DNA from: Rhodosporidiobolus odoratus | Taxonomy: Eukaryota > Basidiomycota > Microbotryomycetes > Sporidiobolales > Sporidiobolaceae | NCBI GenBank assembly: GCA_034387635.1 | Contig: JAOANU010000012.1 | Location: 310,001 to 374,000, forward strand | Reading direction: 5' to 3' | Length of the DNA stretch: 64,000 bases | Shown here: piece after piece, positions 9,880 through 21,488 of the stretch | How positions within the stretch are numbered: position 1 is the first letter of the stretch | Layout of the letters: each line of letters starts with the position of its first letter | Made by a program: the position numbers and the translations under genes | Notes under the pieces: model-generated | The model's database searches: none | Seen by the model: the letters and a program-made list of their open reading frames with translations, nothing else | What the model was told of the DNA's origin: nothing

Positions 9880-11808
9880 ATGTTGATCTACTCACCCTCG
9901 AACTCGCTTAGAGTACTCAGACACGGTACACATAGGCTATTCAGCACTACTTCTGCTGCCTACACAACACGCACAGCTTCACGTCACTTCCTTCGTCCGT
10001 CTCGATCTCACCGCGCCTCCGTCATCTTACAACACTCTCGCAACTTCAATACTACCATGCCAGGAGAACACCAACACCAGGTCAGTAGCACTCTATGGAC
10101 GTTGCAGCTGTAATGCCGCCGCGATTGGGTCACTTCGACGCTGACGATCACCCTGTTCCTTCGCCTCTGGACCGACTTGACCGACTTGCAGAAGGACATT
10201 ACCAGCTGGGCTAGCAAGGACGGTCAGTTCCGCAGGTACGCTGCAATTCATTACACTGCAACCGACAATCACGCTGTGCCCTCCCCGACCCCGCTAACTC
10301 GTCCACTTCTCTGGCCATTCCTTTCTCTCTGCTTTTCCCACAGGCAAGCGTCCGCCTTTCGCGACAAGGTCGAGGTCAACGGCAAATTCGCACCTGACAA
10401 AGGTCGCTACGTCCTCTATGTTTCGCTCGCTTGCCCCTGGGCGTAGGTCTTTTTCTCTGTTTCTGCTCTGCTTGCCTTCCGCCGGTCTCTGTACTTCCCC
10501 GCTGTCCCCATTCCCGCCTACTGTCCTCCAGTCTGTCCTAATTGCCCTTTCAGAGTCCCTGACCGATTCTTCCGCCTCACAGACACCGCACCCTAATTGT
10601 CAGGCAGCTCAAGGGCCTCGAGGAGTACATCGAAGTTGCGACCGTCCACCCTTTCATGGGCGCTCTGGTACGCCGTTCTCGTTCCATACACTTGTGCTCT
10701 TTCAGATGGGGCTGACACCGCCATGTCGCGCAGGGTTGGTCTTTCTACCCTCCCATTCGCGATGAAGAAGGTGGCTACCCCAAGACCGAAGGCAAGGTTG
10801 GTGAGGATGACGGAGTCACTGGTGTGACCCACGACCCGCTATACGACGCCAAATTTATCCGCGAGCTGTACTTCAAGGTCGACCCTGATTACAGTGGCAG
10901 GTTCAGTGCGTCTCTTTCTTCGCCATCGTTGAGGAGCAAGAATATTGACCATAGGCTACGTTCTCGCAGCCGTCCCCGTCCTTTGGGACAAGCAGAACGA
11001 GACCATCGTCAACAACGAGTCGAGCGAAATCATCCGTTTCCTCAACACCGAGTTCAACTCTGTCCTCCCGGAAAAGTTCGCCAAACTCGACCTCTACCCC
11101 GAAGCGCTCCGCCCCGAAATTGAAGACCAGAACGACTGGGTCTACAACAAGGTCAACAACGGGGTGTACAAGAGTGGGTTTGCTACGACTCAGGAGGCTT
11201 ACGAGAGCAATGTCGTGCCCTTGTTTGAAAGTCTGGATAGGTTGGAGAAGATGCTCGAGGGTGGAAAGGAGTTCATCGCCGGTGACCAGCTCTCGGAGGC
11301 TGACATCAGGCTGTTCACTACCATTGTAAGTCTCTTTACCGACTCGACCCCCTCCCCGGCACACTTCCAGCTCGCTTGGTCGCTGATTACCCTGGTTCTC
11401 GCAGATTCGCTTCGACCCGGTCTACGTTGGCCACTTCAAGACCAACCTGGGTACCATCCGTCACAACTACCCGAACCTGAACCGGTGGGCGAAGAACCTC
11501 TACTGGAACTACCCGGCGTTCAAGGAGACGACCAACTTTGAGCACATCAAGGTGCGTCTGTCTATTCTACCTGCCCGTTAGTCCATCGAATCACTGACGC
11601 TCTTGCCACTCTTCTCTCGTCGAGCCGTGCAGAAGCAGTACGTTCGGGCCTTTCCTCCTTTCTCCTTGCCTTGACCAGGGACCGCCTGCTGACTTTGCTT
11701 TGCTCGCCCTATCACTCACCGCCCTGCAGCTACTACATGAGTCACGGTCACATCAACCCTACGCGTGTAGTCCCCGTCGGCCCCGTCCCGTCCATTGAGC
11801 CGCTCTAG
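9880..11808 (+). CDS. Glutathionyl-hydroquinone reductase / omega-like GST (ECM4/GTO type), possible mitochondrial leader
   Basis: Xi/omega-class GSTs of this family reduce glutathionyl-hydroquinones and other glutathione mixed disulfides. Exons carry [15 protein letters not shown], then [20 protein letters not shown] with the catalytic CPWA cysteine, then [34 protein letters not shown], an all-alpha C-domain ([18 protein letters not shown]), [18 protein letters not shown], and the family tail [20 protein letters not shown]. All exon phases agree. Two in-frame starts exist. ATG 10057 (MPGEHQHQ) gives a cytosolic form. ATG 9880 adds 59 residues rich in Arg/Ser/Thr with no acidic residue, resembling a mitochondrial presequence. 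I annotate the longer form. Confidence 0.85.
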
Positions 11809-12059
11809 AGGAGGCGGAGGAAATGAAGGAAAAGTGTGAAGGAGGCTTAGTTTGGTACCGTGTTTACGAAATTCAGAATAGCTGTGCGCTTGTTGTTCCC
11901 CACCCTGGAGTTGTTTTCAGTACGGTGTCAGGGAGGCTCACTAGTTATGGCTACTTCGTCGCGCCACTTCCTCTCGGACCTGTCGAACTGTTTTCCTCCC
12001 CGGTTGCGCCTCGATCTCGCTTTCCAGCTTCCAGACTCCGCGCGTCCACTACAACAGAC

Positions 12060-13003
12060 ATGTCGTTCTCGACTACGACCCCTCCCACACCCGCAGAACT
12101 CGAAGCGGCGAAGAAACTGAATGTGTTTGATGCTAAGGGAAACGAAGTCCCGTTGGCGAGTCTGTTCGAGCATGGAGAGGATGGCAAGGCTATAGTCATC
12201 TTTATTCGGTAAGCTCCTTCTTCGTTCCTGGGCGCGTCCGCAGAGCTCGCTGACTTGTAATTCTTCTCCCCACCTCGAACCATCCTCATCGCCAATCTTC
12301 GACTGCCCGTTGTACGCTTGGTCGCATACAGACACTTCTTCTGCGGCTTTTGTCAAGACTACATCTCCTATCTCACCACCCACATCTCCGCCTCCGCCCT
12401 CTCCACCTCAAACGTCAAACTCTCAATTGTCGGCTGTGGAGACTGGAAACTCGCCGGACCGTACAAAGAGACCCTCGGGACACCGTTCGAGGTGTACGCT
12501 GATTTGAGTAAGAAGAGTTATGAGGCGCTGGGCATGACGTTGAGATCATTGGAGGCGGGCAAGGAGAAACCTGAATATCAGAAGAGCGGGTTTATGTCGA
12601 ACGTTATGGGGTCTATCATGGTACGTCTTTCTCGCTTGCTCGTCAAGCCTCACAAAACCGGCTGTTTGCGCCAAGGTGGAGACCGGCTCGCCGGCATGGC
12701 GAAGAGCATGAAACTGATTTCACCTGCCTTTGATCCCTTCCCAGAGCGCGTTCAAGATGAAGACGGTCGCCAGTTCGGGAGACATGAAGCAGCTCGGAGG
12801 AGAGTTCGTGTTCCGTCAGGGTCAGCCTGTGTACACTCACCGTATGGAGGTACGCTCTCGTCTCCTCGTTTTCCTCCTCAGCGACTATTTTTGGCACCTT
12901 GCCACAGCGTTCATGGCTCTCATTCTCGCAGAACACTCGAGGGCACGCTCCGTTGAACGAATTACTTGCAGCTGCGGGTCTTCCTGCTCAGCGGGCGGCT
13001 TGA
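12060..13003 (+). CDS. AhpC/TSA-type thioredoxin-fold oxidoreductase (AAED1/PRXL2-like)
   Basis: Peroxiredoxin-like antioxidant domain protein. The start at 12060 gives MSFSTTTPPTPAELEAAKKL. The first exon ends KAIVIFIR and joins HFFCGFCQDYISYL, a CxxC motif in the AhpC-TSA_2 position. Then come LSIVGCGDWKLAGPYKETLG and PFEVYADLSKKSYEALGMT. The third exon is FKMKTVASSGDMKQLGGEFV with the usual GG.FV/FRQGQ..Y.H.ME pattern. The last exon is NTRGHAPLNELLAAAG and ends at 13003. The product is about 240 aa. Substrate unknown. It is tandem with the GTO gene on the same strand, about 250 bp downstream. Both are redox proteins, but co-regulation is not shown. Confidence 0.75.
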
Positions 13004-13404
13004 GTCGGGTCTGCTTCTTCGGCTAGGCTGTTCTGCGCGTGTCGTATTTTTCTGTGTACAGCTGCGTCTGTCCCCCATACCCTTACACTCACTCCTGATA
13101 TTCGTATACTCTCGCAATGCCATTCGGCGGCCGTTTGCCTCGAGTTTGCCTCGCCTGACCAGAGTTGCGGATCCGACTGAGGGGAAAAAGCGAGACCGGA
13201 CACACCGCGGAGCTCCTGTCTTCTTCTCCGGTTCGCCTTCGACGTTTCCTCCCTGCCCCACCGTGTACTGCTGCTTCGCCCGCGTCTCAGCGCTCACGCG
13301 GCTCACCCCATCTCCGCCCGCCGACTCTGACGGCCGCCCAATTCCTCACCCATACACCACTTCTCCCTCCCACCGCCTTCTCGAAGTCTCTCCGCCCGCC
13401 CGAC
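13004..13404. other. Intergenic region with pyrimidine-rich leader
   Basis: No gene is supported. The CT-rich stretch at about 13215-13395 is a likely promoter or 5' UTR for the protease gene. A long open frame runs across it but reads through introns further on. Confidence 0.5.
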
Positions 13405-15175
13405 ATGTACATCCCGATAGCGGACGACGTAGGTTACGCCTTTCAAGGTGCTGCTGGCATGCTGCTGAAGCGTGCGGAGGAAGAAGTGGTACAACCCTTC
13501 ATTCTCACCCATGTGCGTTTCCTTCTTTTCCTTCTCGGCTCCTCTGTCCTTCCGAGCGAACGGTGTGTGAACAGGCAGTTGCGCTGACTCCTTCTAGCAC
13601 ACAGACGCAATGGGTCACCGTCTATTGGATTGAAGCGACCATCATGACTTTCTTGTTTTCCTGGAACCTGTACATTGCGCGAAGTATTATTTTCCCGTTC
13701 AAGCTGTGTGCAGTGGCTTGTCATGAGGGTTGGTACGTCTTCCATCATACTTCTTCCATTTCTGCCCTGTGCCTCGTTCGCTCGAACGGCTCGCGTCCCT
13801 CTGCTTTTCTACCGAGGCGACCTAGTCCTTCCGCCCTCTCTCCATGCCTGAGTCTTACACTGACTGCTTCCTCTACCCGCAGTCACGCCCTTGTCGGTAC
13901 TCTGACTGGGGCCAAGGTAAGCTTCAGATTGCCTCTTAAGCATTTGCACCAAGTACTGATTGTCTCCTTCCTCCAGGTCGAATCTATCATTCTCGACCCG
14001 AATCAGGGAGGCAGCACCCGAATGATTGGAGGGTGGCCCTTCGCGTCCTTACCTGCAGGCTGTACGTTTCCCCGCCTTCCGAATTCCCTTCTTCAAGGGT
14101 GCATTGACATTTCTCTGTTCCGCTTGGCAGACATTGGCAGTACCGTTATCGGTTCTGCCCTGATCTTTGCGGGTTTCGACCAAAAAGCGAGCAAGATTGC
14201 GTAGGCTCCCCCTTCTGCTCTTCGAAACCTTCCCGTCAACTTGGCTCACCACCGTTTCCTTCCTCTGGGCAGCGCGATCCCCCTCCTGGTTCACCTTACT
14301 ATCGTCTCGATTTGGGCACGGAAGTCAAGGTTCACGTTGCTGAATGTGACCTTCATCATGGGGTTCATTTTGGCGCTTTGTGCGTCGTCGCCTCCGCGCT
14401 CGTCTCGTTCAACTCGAAGTAGGCTGACTTTACTCCACCCCCCGCAGACATCATCGAGCATGGCGCGTTCTTGAGATTCTTGCTGCTGGTCATTGGATGT
14501 ATGAATGGTGCGCTGCCTTCTCATATGTATACAGAAGCACGGACTAACCTGTTATTCGGGGTTTTTCTTTTTCCTCTTCCACTCCATCCTTCACAGTCAT
14601 GGTGCGCTTTTTCGTCCTCCTGACGTGTTTCAGGGAGCTGACTCGTTCGCTCTTGCACAATACAGTACAGCGTATGGGGTGCGCACCCTCAACACACCCT
14701 TCCTGCCCAAACCAGGCTGACCTTCGTTCTTGCCTTACACCCGCAGACCAGCTCGACGACCTTGTGTAAGCCTTCCTACTCTCGACTTGCTTTATATGCT
14801 CTCTCACCAACCTTTCTCTCCTCCATAGCTTCCACAAGATCAACGAAAGCGACGTGTGCGCATTTTGGCGGGAGTATCCATGTACATTGTCCCGCTTTGG
14901 CCATTTTCCCTCGTCTATCCCAATCCGTCGCGGACCTCCTCTCTGACCACCAGGTTTGTTCTCGCAGGGATTCCGGCGCAGGTTTGGGGTGCCATCTGGA
15001 CGACCTTTTCCTGCTGCGGTCGTGCGTTTCTTCTCTCTCGCGCGCTCTGCTTCGGACCAAACTGACCTTGAGACCCTCGGACACAGTCACGGCGGCTATT
15101 CTCGGTGGTATCACTCTCTTCAAGGACGACTTTGCGGCGCAGTACTTCAACGCGCAGAGTTTCCTTCCTACCTAG
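13405..15175 (+). CDS. Peptidase M50B-like multi-pass membrane metalloprotease
   Basis: A fungal relative of site-2-type membrane proteases. It is split into about 12 short exons. MYIPIADDVGYAFQGAAGML precedes the first membrane segment TQWVTVYWIEATIMTFLFSW. The zinc-binding HExxH is split by an intron: CAT-GAG-GGT-TG at 13722-13732 continues with T-CAC at about 13882, giving HEGCHALVG. GAKVESIILDPNQGGSTRM and FASLPAGYIGSTVIGSALIF are typical of the M50B-like family (the GSxxxG segment), as are FDQKASKIA and the loop MNVMYSVWDQLDDLVFHKIN (with a 5-nt microexon TCATG near 14597), then ESDVCAFWREYP. The last segment ends FNAQSFLPT. About 260-270 aa. Subcellular location is not evident. Confidence 0.75.
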
Positions 15176-15316
15176 ACTGGTCTGCTTTCCTGTTGCCTTC
15201 TCCCGGAAAGCCTGCAACGCATATACCCGATCCCAGTGTAGGCCGAGGTAGAGCAGAACACTCAGGGAAGAGTGAACTGGCTTTGCTCATTTGGCAAGAG
15301 AGCAGAATCGGTACAG

Positions 15317-17409
15317 CTACCCCGCCTGCCCATCCTCCTTGCCCACCCCTCCCGATTTCGCTGTCGTGCTCTTTCTCCTCCTCAAGCTCTCCGCACCCTT
15401 TGAGCTATTCCTCCTCGTCATCTCGATGCCACTCGGGCTCTCCCTCCTCACTTTCTCCTTCCTCTCCCTCTCCCTCGACCTCGACCTTCCCTCCTCCCTC
15501 CCCTTCTTCCCATCCCGAGTTGTACCATCCTGTACCCCCCCCACTCTCTCGGTCCTCTCGACCAGCCCAGCTCTCCTAACCCAAACCCTCCTCCTAGTAT
15601 ACTTCCCCAACCCTCCTCTTTGACCCATCTTCTCCCAATGATTATCTCCATATTGCCACCCTTCATCGTCGACTGACCACGTGGCAAAGAGGGGGGAGTG
15701 GTCGTCGATTGCTAGAGAGGTTGGGGAGGTGAAGGTCGGGTTTGTGGTAGGGGGGAGTTCGGGGGAGAGGGAGGGGGGCAGGGAGACGCCGGCGGCGGCG
15801 GCGAGGCGGGAAATGGTTTGGGAGGAGCTGGCGAGGGTGGGGTGTGATGGAGGTGCAGCTGGGATGCTCTGAGCAGCGTCGGCCGAAGAGGAAGGGTCTG
15901 GAGAGGCGCCGGAAGGGAGAGAGGGTGAAATGGCTGCTGCGCCTGTTGAAGAAGTAGAAGGAACAGCGAGAGCGACGGTCGGAATAGCAGAGCGAAGGAC
16001 GCTCCACTCAGGATCGAGCCAGCGCCATTCAGTCGTCTTTTTTAGACGGGAGTGCGGGTCGGTCTTGGTAGGCGAAGGAGTGTAGGCGACGGAAGGCGGA
16101 GGGAGAGTGAAGGATGAAGGCGGATTGGCGGGGTTGTTGGCCGGGTCGGTCCTGCATGCGGAATCGCTTCGATACCTGTTGAGATGACCTCAGAATAGAA
16201 GACGTACCAGCTAGCCCTCTCGCCCGGAAGAAGCGCATGCGTCCAGTCCAATCCAACCCACCATCGCTGATTCTCAAACACGGTGAACTGGACCTGCACA
16301 TCCTCCTCTTCTTCCGCCTCAGGCTCTGCAAGCACCTCGACCGCTTCCTCCGCGAAAAGTTCAGCGACGACAGCTTCTGACCTGCCTCGGACCGCCTCGA
16401 CGGAAGAAGCCGCAGAAACGGCAGCAGGACCTGTCGAGCTGCTCCTCCGGGGCTTCTTGACCGGTTTCTCCTCCACGGGCGCCTCCTTCGCTCCCCGCCT
16501 AGGCGTCCCTTGCTTGCTCAGCAAGCCAGCAATGCCTAACCCACTCCTCGTCTTCCCCCACTCCTTCTTTAATCCTGTTCCGCCTCTCAGAACGCCGAGC
16601 CCGAGCTTGCACGTCCACCTTACGAAAGCGCTACGCCAAAGTAGCGTTCGAAGGGTGGTAAAGAAGGGAGCTTGCCACAGGATGACGACGCTTCCAGCGA
16701 TGAGAAAAAGGTAGCGGAGGGGAATGAAGAAAGTGAGGAGAAGGTAGAAAGGGTAAGAGGTGAGAAGGAACCAGGCCGTCTCGTATGCTGGAGCTGGAGT
16801 TGAAGGGCGGAGGGGGACAAAGCTGAAGTAGGACGAGAGGGGATGAAGAAGCGAGGTGCGAAAGGCCTGAACATGCGTCGCAACGACGTTGGCCGAGTTG
16901 ATCAGCTGGGCGTAGGCAGCTGGCGACAGTGTTGCTGGCCTGCTGCGGTGCCGAAGCGCGGTCGGTGAAGTTGCGGCCACTTTACCACCTTTCCGCCTCG
17001 TCGTGGTGAGGTATTTCCTCCCAATGAAAAGAAGAATGGCGGCGTTGAGGCCGTACAGCGCTGTGACGCGGCCGAAGAGACAGATTCCCCACCATCCGAG
17101 GAGGACGAGGAGTGACCCAAAAAAGTTGGGGTGAGTCCAGGTTATGAGCTGAGAGAAGGTTGCGGCAGCATGAATGGCGGGAGCGCAAAGGGCGAAGAGC
17201 TTGAGAAGAGTTGGCGGGGTGGCAAGGAGGAGGTCGGTAGGAGAGGGTTCTTCGGCAGCGGGAGGAGAGGTGGAAGAGATCAAGGGACTGGGACCGGAGG
17301 ATGAGCGTGTGGGGGAGGAAGCGGTGGTGGTAGAGAGGGAAGGAAGGGCCTTCATGGGTGCCAAGATGCGTAGACTCGGGTCTGTCCAGAGAGTGTCCGT
17401 CCTGTTCAT
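15317..17409 (-). CDS. Peroxisomal membrane peroxin of the Pex24/Pex28-Pex32 family with dysferlin domains
   Basis: These peroxins sit in peroxisomal or ER contact-site membranes and control peroxisome size and number. Reading leftward, the N-terminal part has four hydrophobic segments (FFGSLLVLLGWWGICLFG, FLLTSYPFYLLLTFFIPL and others). A 56-nt intron (about 16208-16153) interrupts the DysFN motif FTVFENQRWWVGLDWTHALL..ERASW. The DysFC part reads TTEWRWLDPEWSV and, after a Ser/Pro linker, DEGWQYGDNHWEKMG, ending in a Lys/Arg-rich tail at 15317. WW.GLDW and W.W.DPEW are diagnostic. The start is uncertain: ATG 17409 may lie inside an intron, since an upstream exon (about 17470-17530, KASPDLRQLSGDAFERLVPL) splices in phase to TDTLWTDPSL. 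Confidence 0.8.
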
Positions 17410-18055
17410 ATGCTAAGGTGTCAGCAAGCTTGAGGTCACGATGAGAGGGTAAGTTCGGCGACTCACGTGAGGGGAACAAGACGCTCAAAGGCGTCGCCGG
17501 ACAGTTGTCGAAGGTCGGGGCTCGCTTTCTAGAGATATATTCTCCGGGTCAGTGTGCACATAGCTCAGCCGCGTGGCCCGATGATGCTCCGTTGCTTCAT
17601 CGTCTTCATCTCGCCCGACGCGCCGCTCCCTGCTCATCTAAACTTGCCGGGAATCTGCGGGCGTACGCATGCAGCAGGAGTGGATAATGAGCATACCTGC
17701 AGTACTCAAACGGTCCTCCAGCGGGCGAGATGACGCTGTCCGAGTTACCGGTGATGCGAGCGGACGGAGAGGTTGACAAGTAGATCAGATGCTTTGTAGG
17801 ACACGACGAAGGTAGGGGCACTATTTCGAGAGCCGATGTACCCTATAGCAGCGGTCCGAGTAAGCACAAGAATGGTCGATGACGAAGATGGAGGAAAAAC
17901 CCGCAGCTTAAGTTCAGTCGAAGGAATCCACATAAATACATCGCCGACTTCCTTGCCTCTGAACAGCGGGTGGGCTTCAATTACTGGGATAGTGTCTAGA
18001 CAGTGTATACGACAATGGGCAACAAGGCAGGAGAAAGGGGGAGAGAAGAAGGTCC
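17410..18055. other. Region between two leftward genes, with a probable upstream exon of the peroxin gene
   Basis: A leftward exon at about 17470-17530, bounded by CTCTAG and GTGAGT, probably belongs to the peroxin gene. A further possible exon at about 17697-17850 could not be joined in phase. The rest is promoter and the 3' flank of the VPS9 gene. Confidence 0.4.
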
Positions 18056-21000
18056 TCAAGCCATCTCCAACAGCGAATCAATCGCTTTTCCCACATCATT
18101 CGCTGAACTGAGCAGGACCTGCGCATCAATTGACAATCAGCACCGTTGCCCAAAGGGCAATGAGACAGCCTGAGACAAAGCAACCGTACCATCTCGAGCA
18201 CCTCCCTCTCCATCACGGGAAAAACGCTCTCCAAAGTCCCCAACGCCGCCATCCTCTGCTCCTCATGCTGCCGATCGATCTCTCGCATCACATCTTCGTC
18301 TCCAACATCTTCTGCGAGGTACATGGCCGGATCTGGGGAAGGTGGTGAGCGGAGGTGCAGGGATCCGGTGGAGGGCGGCAAGGGCGGGAGACCGGGTCGG
18401 ACGGGGTTGGGTGCGGCGAGGTAGGAGCGGCGTTTGTGATGAGATGGTCGAGTGATTGGGGTACCGGAGAAGCCGAGTGAGGGAGCGGGAGAGGGAGGCA
18501 GTGGGGCGGGCGGCATGCCAGGAGATCGCGGAGACGAGGAGGAGTATTGTTGACCCGTGATCTCGTTGGCGGTCTGCTCAAGTTGATCGAATATCTTGGC
18601 GAGCGCGCCGAGAGGTTTTGACATGGCCTTCTCGACCGAGTCGGTCCCGCGAAGCAGCATTTGTCGGGTTGATTCGGGGAAAGATAGGTTGGTCGGAGTT
18701 CCCGGGCCAGAATCGTCTCCGGAAGAGACAAGAGAGGCAGAAGCCGCTTCGGTTTCTGCCACGGGAGGGGCTGTGGGGTCATTGTTGGGAGTAGCGAATC
18801 GAGGTGGACCGCCAGTCGGCGAGGCAGGGCGGGAGGTTTGCGAGGCGGCTTCGAAAGCACCAGAGTGACGCCGAGCCGAAGGAGGGACAGGAGGTGGTGG
18901 CTCTTCAGCAGCCAGCTTCTTGACAGCGGCGGCGACGTGGTGTTCGAAACCCGCCTGGTCGATGTTAGACAGGGATGATGCGTCGAGGGTCTCGACGAAA
19001 GAGATGGCGGCGCTCTGCAAAGCTGAGTATCAGCATACGCACTCGGGATTGCAGACGAGGAGGTCACTACGACAGTGACGCACGAGACTGGAGAGATAGT
19101 ACCCTCCTTCTCCTGACAACTTTGCCGGATTTCGAAAGCGCTGGATGTACCTGGTTGCGGAAGAGAAGTGGACGTCAGCAGGAGCTCTGAGTTCAAACTT
19201 CAGCGAGGCGACGGCGTACTGGAGGTTGGAAACCAAATTCTCCGGGTTGGCCTTGATTACCACAAATATGAGGAATGGGATAAACGTGTCGGCGCCCTCT
19301 TCCCCAGCAGCGACATGCCGCATCAAGCCTGCACACCGCGAAGTAGAACAACGTCAATACAACTCCAAAACATGCATGACGCCAGGACTGCGCAATCCGA
19401 GAGAGAAAGGACGCAAGCGACGCACCAAAAATAACTTTGCAGCAGTTCAACAGGCAAATAAGCTTGTCCCTCGGCGCTTTGTACTGGTTCATCTTGCACA
19501 GCTCGCGCTGCGCAAAGTCAAGGAAAGACTGCGTCTGCCTTTCGCTCCTCTTGCCCCTCGTCTTCTCGCTCTCGAAGTCACCGCCTTCCGGTGTTTCGAG
19601 CGCGGGCTGTTTTTCCGACTCCTCGGTATCAGCAGCAATTGTCGGAGATGAGGGTGAGGAGGTCGGGAGCTCCGAGGTCAACGACGAGGTGCTGGAAGAA
19701 GGAATAGGAAGATCGAGATGTTTCGGTTCGAGCCACTGGAAGAGTCGAATGCGCTGCGAGAGGACATGATCTCGCTCGACGTCGCCGGAGGGAGACATGT
19801 GACCGGGGAAGGTCGAGAGGTCGAGAGCTGGGGTGAAGGTCCTGCATGAGAAAACGGCAAAAAGAAGAAAAAGGCAGGCGACGTGAGGACACCAGGGTGG
19901 TGCAAAAAGGGTGGTGAAACAGACTGGGTCAACCGGCCACACGAAGACACGGCACGCGCCAAAGACCAAGGCGAGTACCTAGAGCAAAGGAAGAACCTGA
20001 AAATCTAAGAATCGAAAGGAGTTCACGCACAAATGCCACAGCCGGTTCATGACCAACTTCTCCATAGCCTCCATAGCCATATCAAACTCCTGCTCTGCTC
20101 TCTCCGCATCGTCCCGCCAGTCCACCTCGACAATACTCTTCCACGGGTCGCAAGCTCGCATCTTGCCCGCGACGAAGTCGAGGAAGTCGTTGATTACGCG
20201 GGTCTGGTCTGTTGGAGATAGCGGTGGTCGACGGGAGAACTCTTTGAGGAAGCTATGGTGCGGATGTACGGATCGAGTCGGAGGCGCCCGCGTGGGAGGA
20301 GAGAAAGTAGCGAAGGAGGGAAAAGCGGTGGGAGCGAGAGAAGGTTAGCAAAAACGACCGGACAAGAGGGGGGATACGAGGTCAAGAGGTGCCGTACGAT
20401 CGTAGGTATTTCGCAATCGGGTCTGCGCTTCGGCTTCGCATCTGTTCCAGGAAGCGACTGAAGTCGAAGACCGGTTCGCCCCTCTCTTGTCCCGACTGGC
20501 TTCCTTCGCCAGTCTTCTCGTTGTACTCTCCGCCTTTCTCCCCTGTTTCGGCGGTGCCTTTGCCTTTTCCCTTCTTGGTCGCGTGCATGCCAGCAATGAC
20601 AGTCATGAAGCCGCCTTTTGGCTGAAGCACGGGGGAGCTGCCGGGTTGAGGCGTGCTGCCTGCTGAGGACGGAGCGGGGAAGGGCTTAGGTGTAGAGCGG
20701 AATACTGAAGCGATGGAAGTGAAGGGCTTTGCGAGCGTGGAAGGTCCGGTAGGGGTTTGAGGTGTAACGGGCGGGGGTTGATGAGTAGACGTCGAAGGGG
20801 CGATCGGGGTCGAGGGACGGGAAGATGCTGTGTCGGCCGTTGTAAGCGGGGGTAAAGGCGGGAGAGGCCCGTCTCGGGTTGGCTGCGCGGCTTGTTCTTG
20901 GTCTTTGACAGGCGTTCCGCTCATGCTCCTGAGCATGTCCCGAAAAAAACTGCCGCTGCCGTCCCGCCTATGGCCGACTGCTTCTGGCCGCGCCTGCTTC

Positions 21001-21488
21001 GCCTGCTGAGCTTGTAAGTCGTTGTCGTCGGTAGGACTGCCGCCCGCCTCGCTGCCGCTTCCCTCGAGCAACTCAAGTCTACTTTCCTTCTTGACGGTAC
21101 TCCCCAGGGTCGTCGCAGTTCCAACGGCAACAGCTTGATGATGTATTGATCCGAAGGCTTCTCTTGAGGAGGCTGACGATGGGGTTGCTGGTGCGAAAGG
21201 GTCGAGGTCATCGAGGTTTACCGGCTGAGGTGGGGATGTGGGAGGAGAAACGGTGTACTGGGCATTGTAGCCGGCAGTCGATACGGTAGTCGGAACAGGG
21301 TAGGGCGGTGTCGACTGTTGTGCCCATATGTCACTCGGATTGTCATGAGGTGAGCTAGGTGGGGGAGTTGTTGTGGTGTGAAGAGATGAGGGAGGCGAGG
21401 AGGACGAAGTCGAGAATGACGCTCCGAGAGGGGACAGGTCGGGGAAGGGTGGTAGCTCTGGTGGTGCGTCTTGTTCTGCTTGAGCCAT
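18056..21488 (-). CDS. VPS9-domain Rab5/Vps21 exchange factor with C-terminal CUE domain
   Basis: Guanine nucleotide exchange factor for Rab5-type GTPases in endosomal traffic (Vps9/Rabex-5 class). About 330 disordered Ser/Pro-rich residues (from 21488) precede the helical bundle FDFSRFLEQMRSRSADPIAK and SPTDQTRVINDFLDFVAGKM. The VPS9 core follows: MEAMEKLVMNRLW, HVLSQRIRLFQWLEPKHLDL, QYKAPRDKLICLLNCCKVI, GADTFIPFLIFVVIKANPEN, then RNPAKLSGEGGYYLSSL. The conserved Asp and Tyr of VPS9 catalytic helices are present (GADTF, GEGGYY). After a second Pro-rich linker, the C-terminus ALGTLESVFPVMEREVLEMV plus NDVGKAIDSLLEM is a CUE ubiquitin-binding fold joined across an intron. Ends at 18056. Confidence 0.85.

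Noticed and set aside
12966..14204. 412-residue rightward open frame
   Set aside because: It reads through introns of the M50B-like gene and the intergenic leader; only short parts coincide with true exons.
18288..19196. 302-residue leftward open frame
   Set aside because: Out-of-frame shadow of the VPS9 gene linker; dominated by Pro/Ser/Arg.
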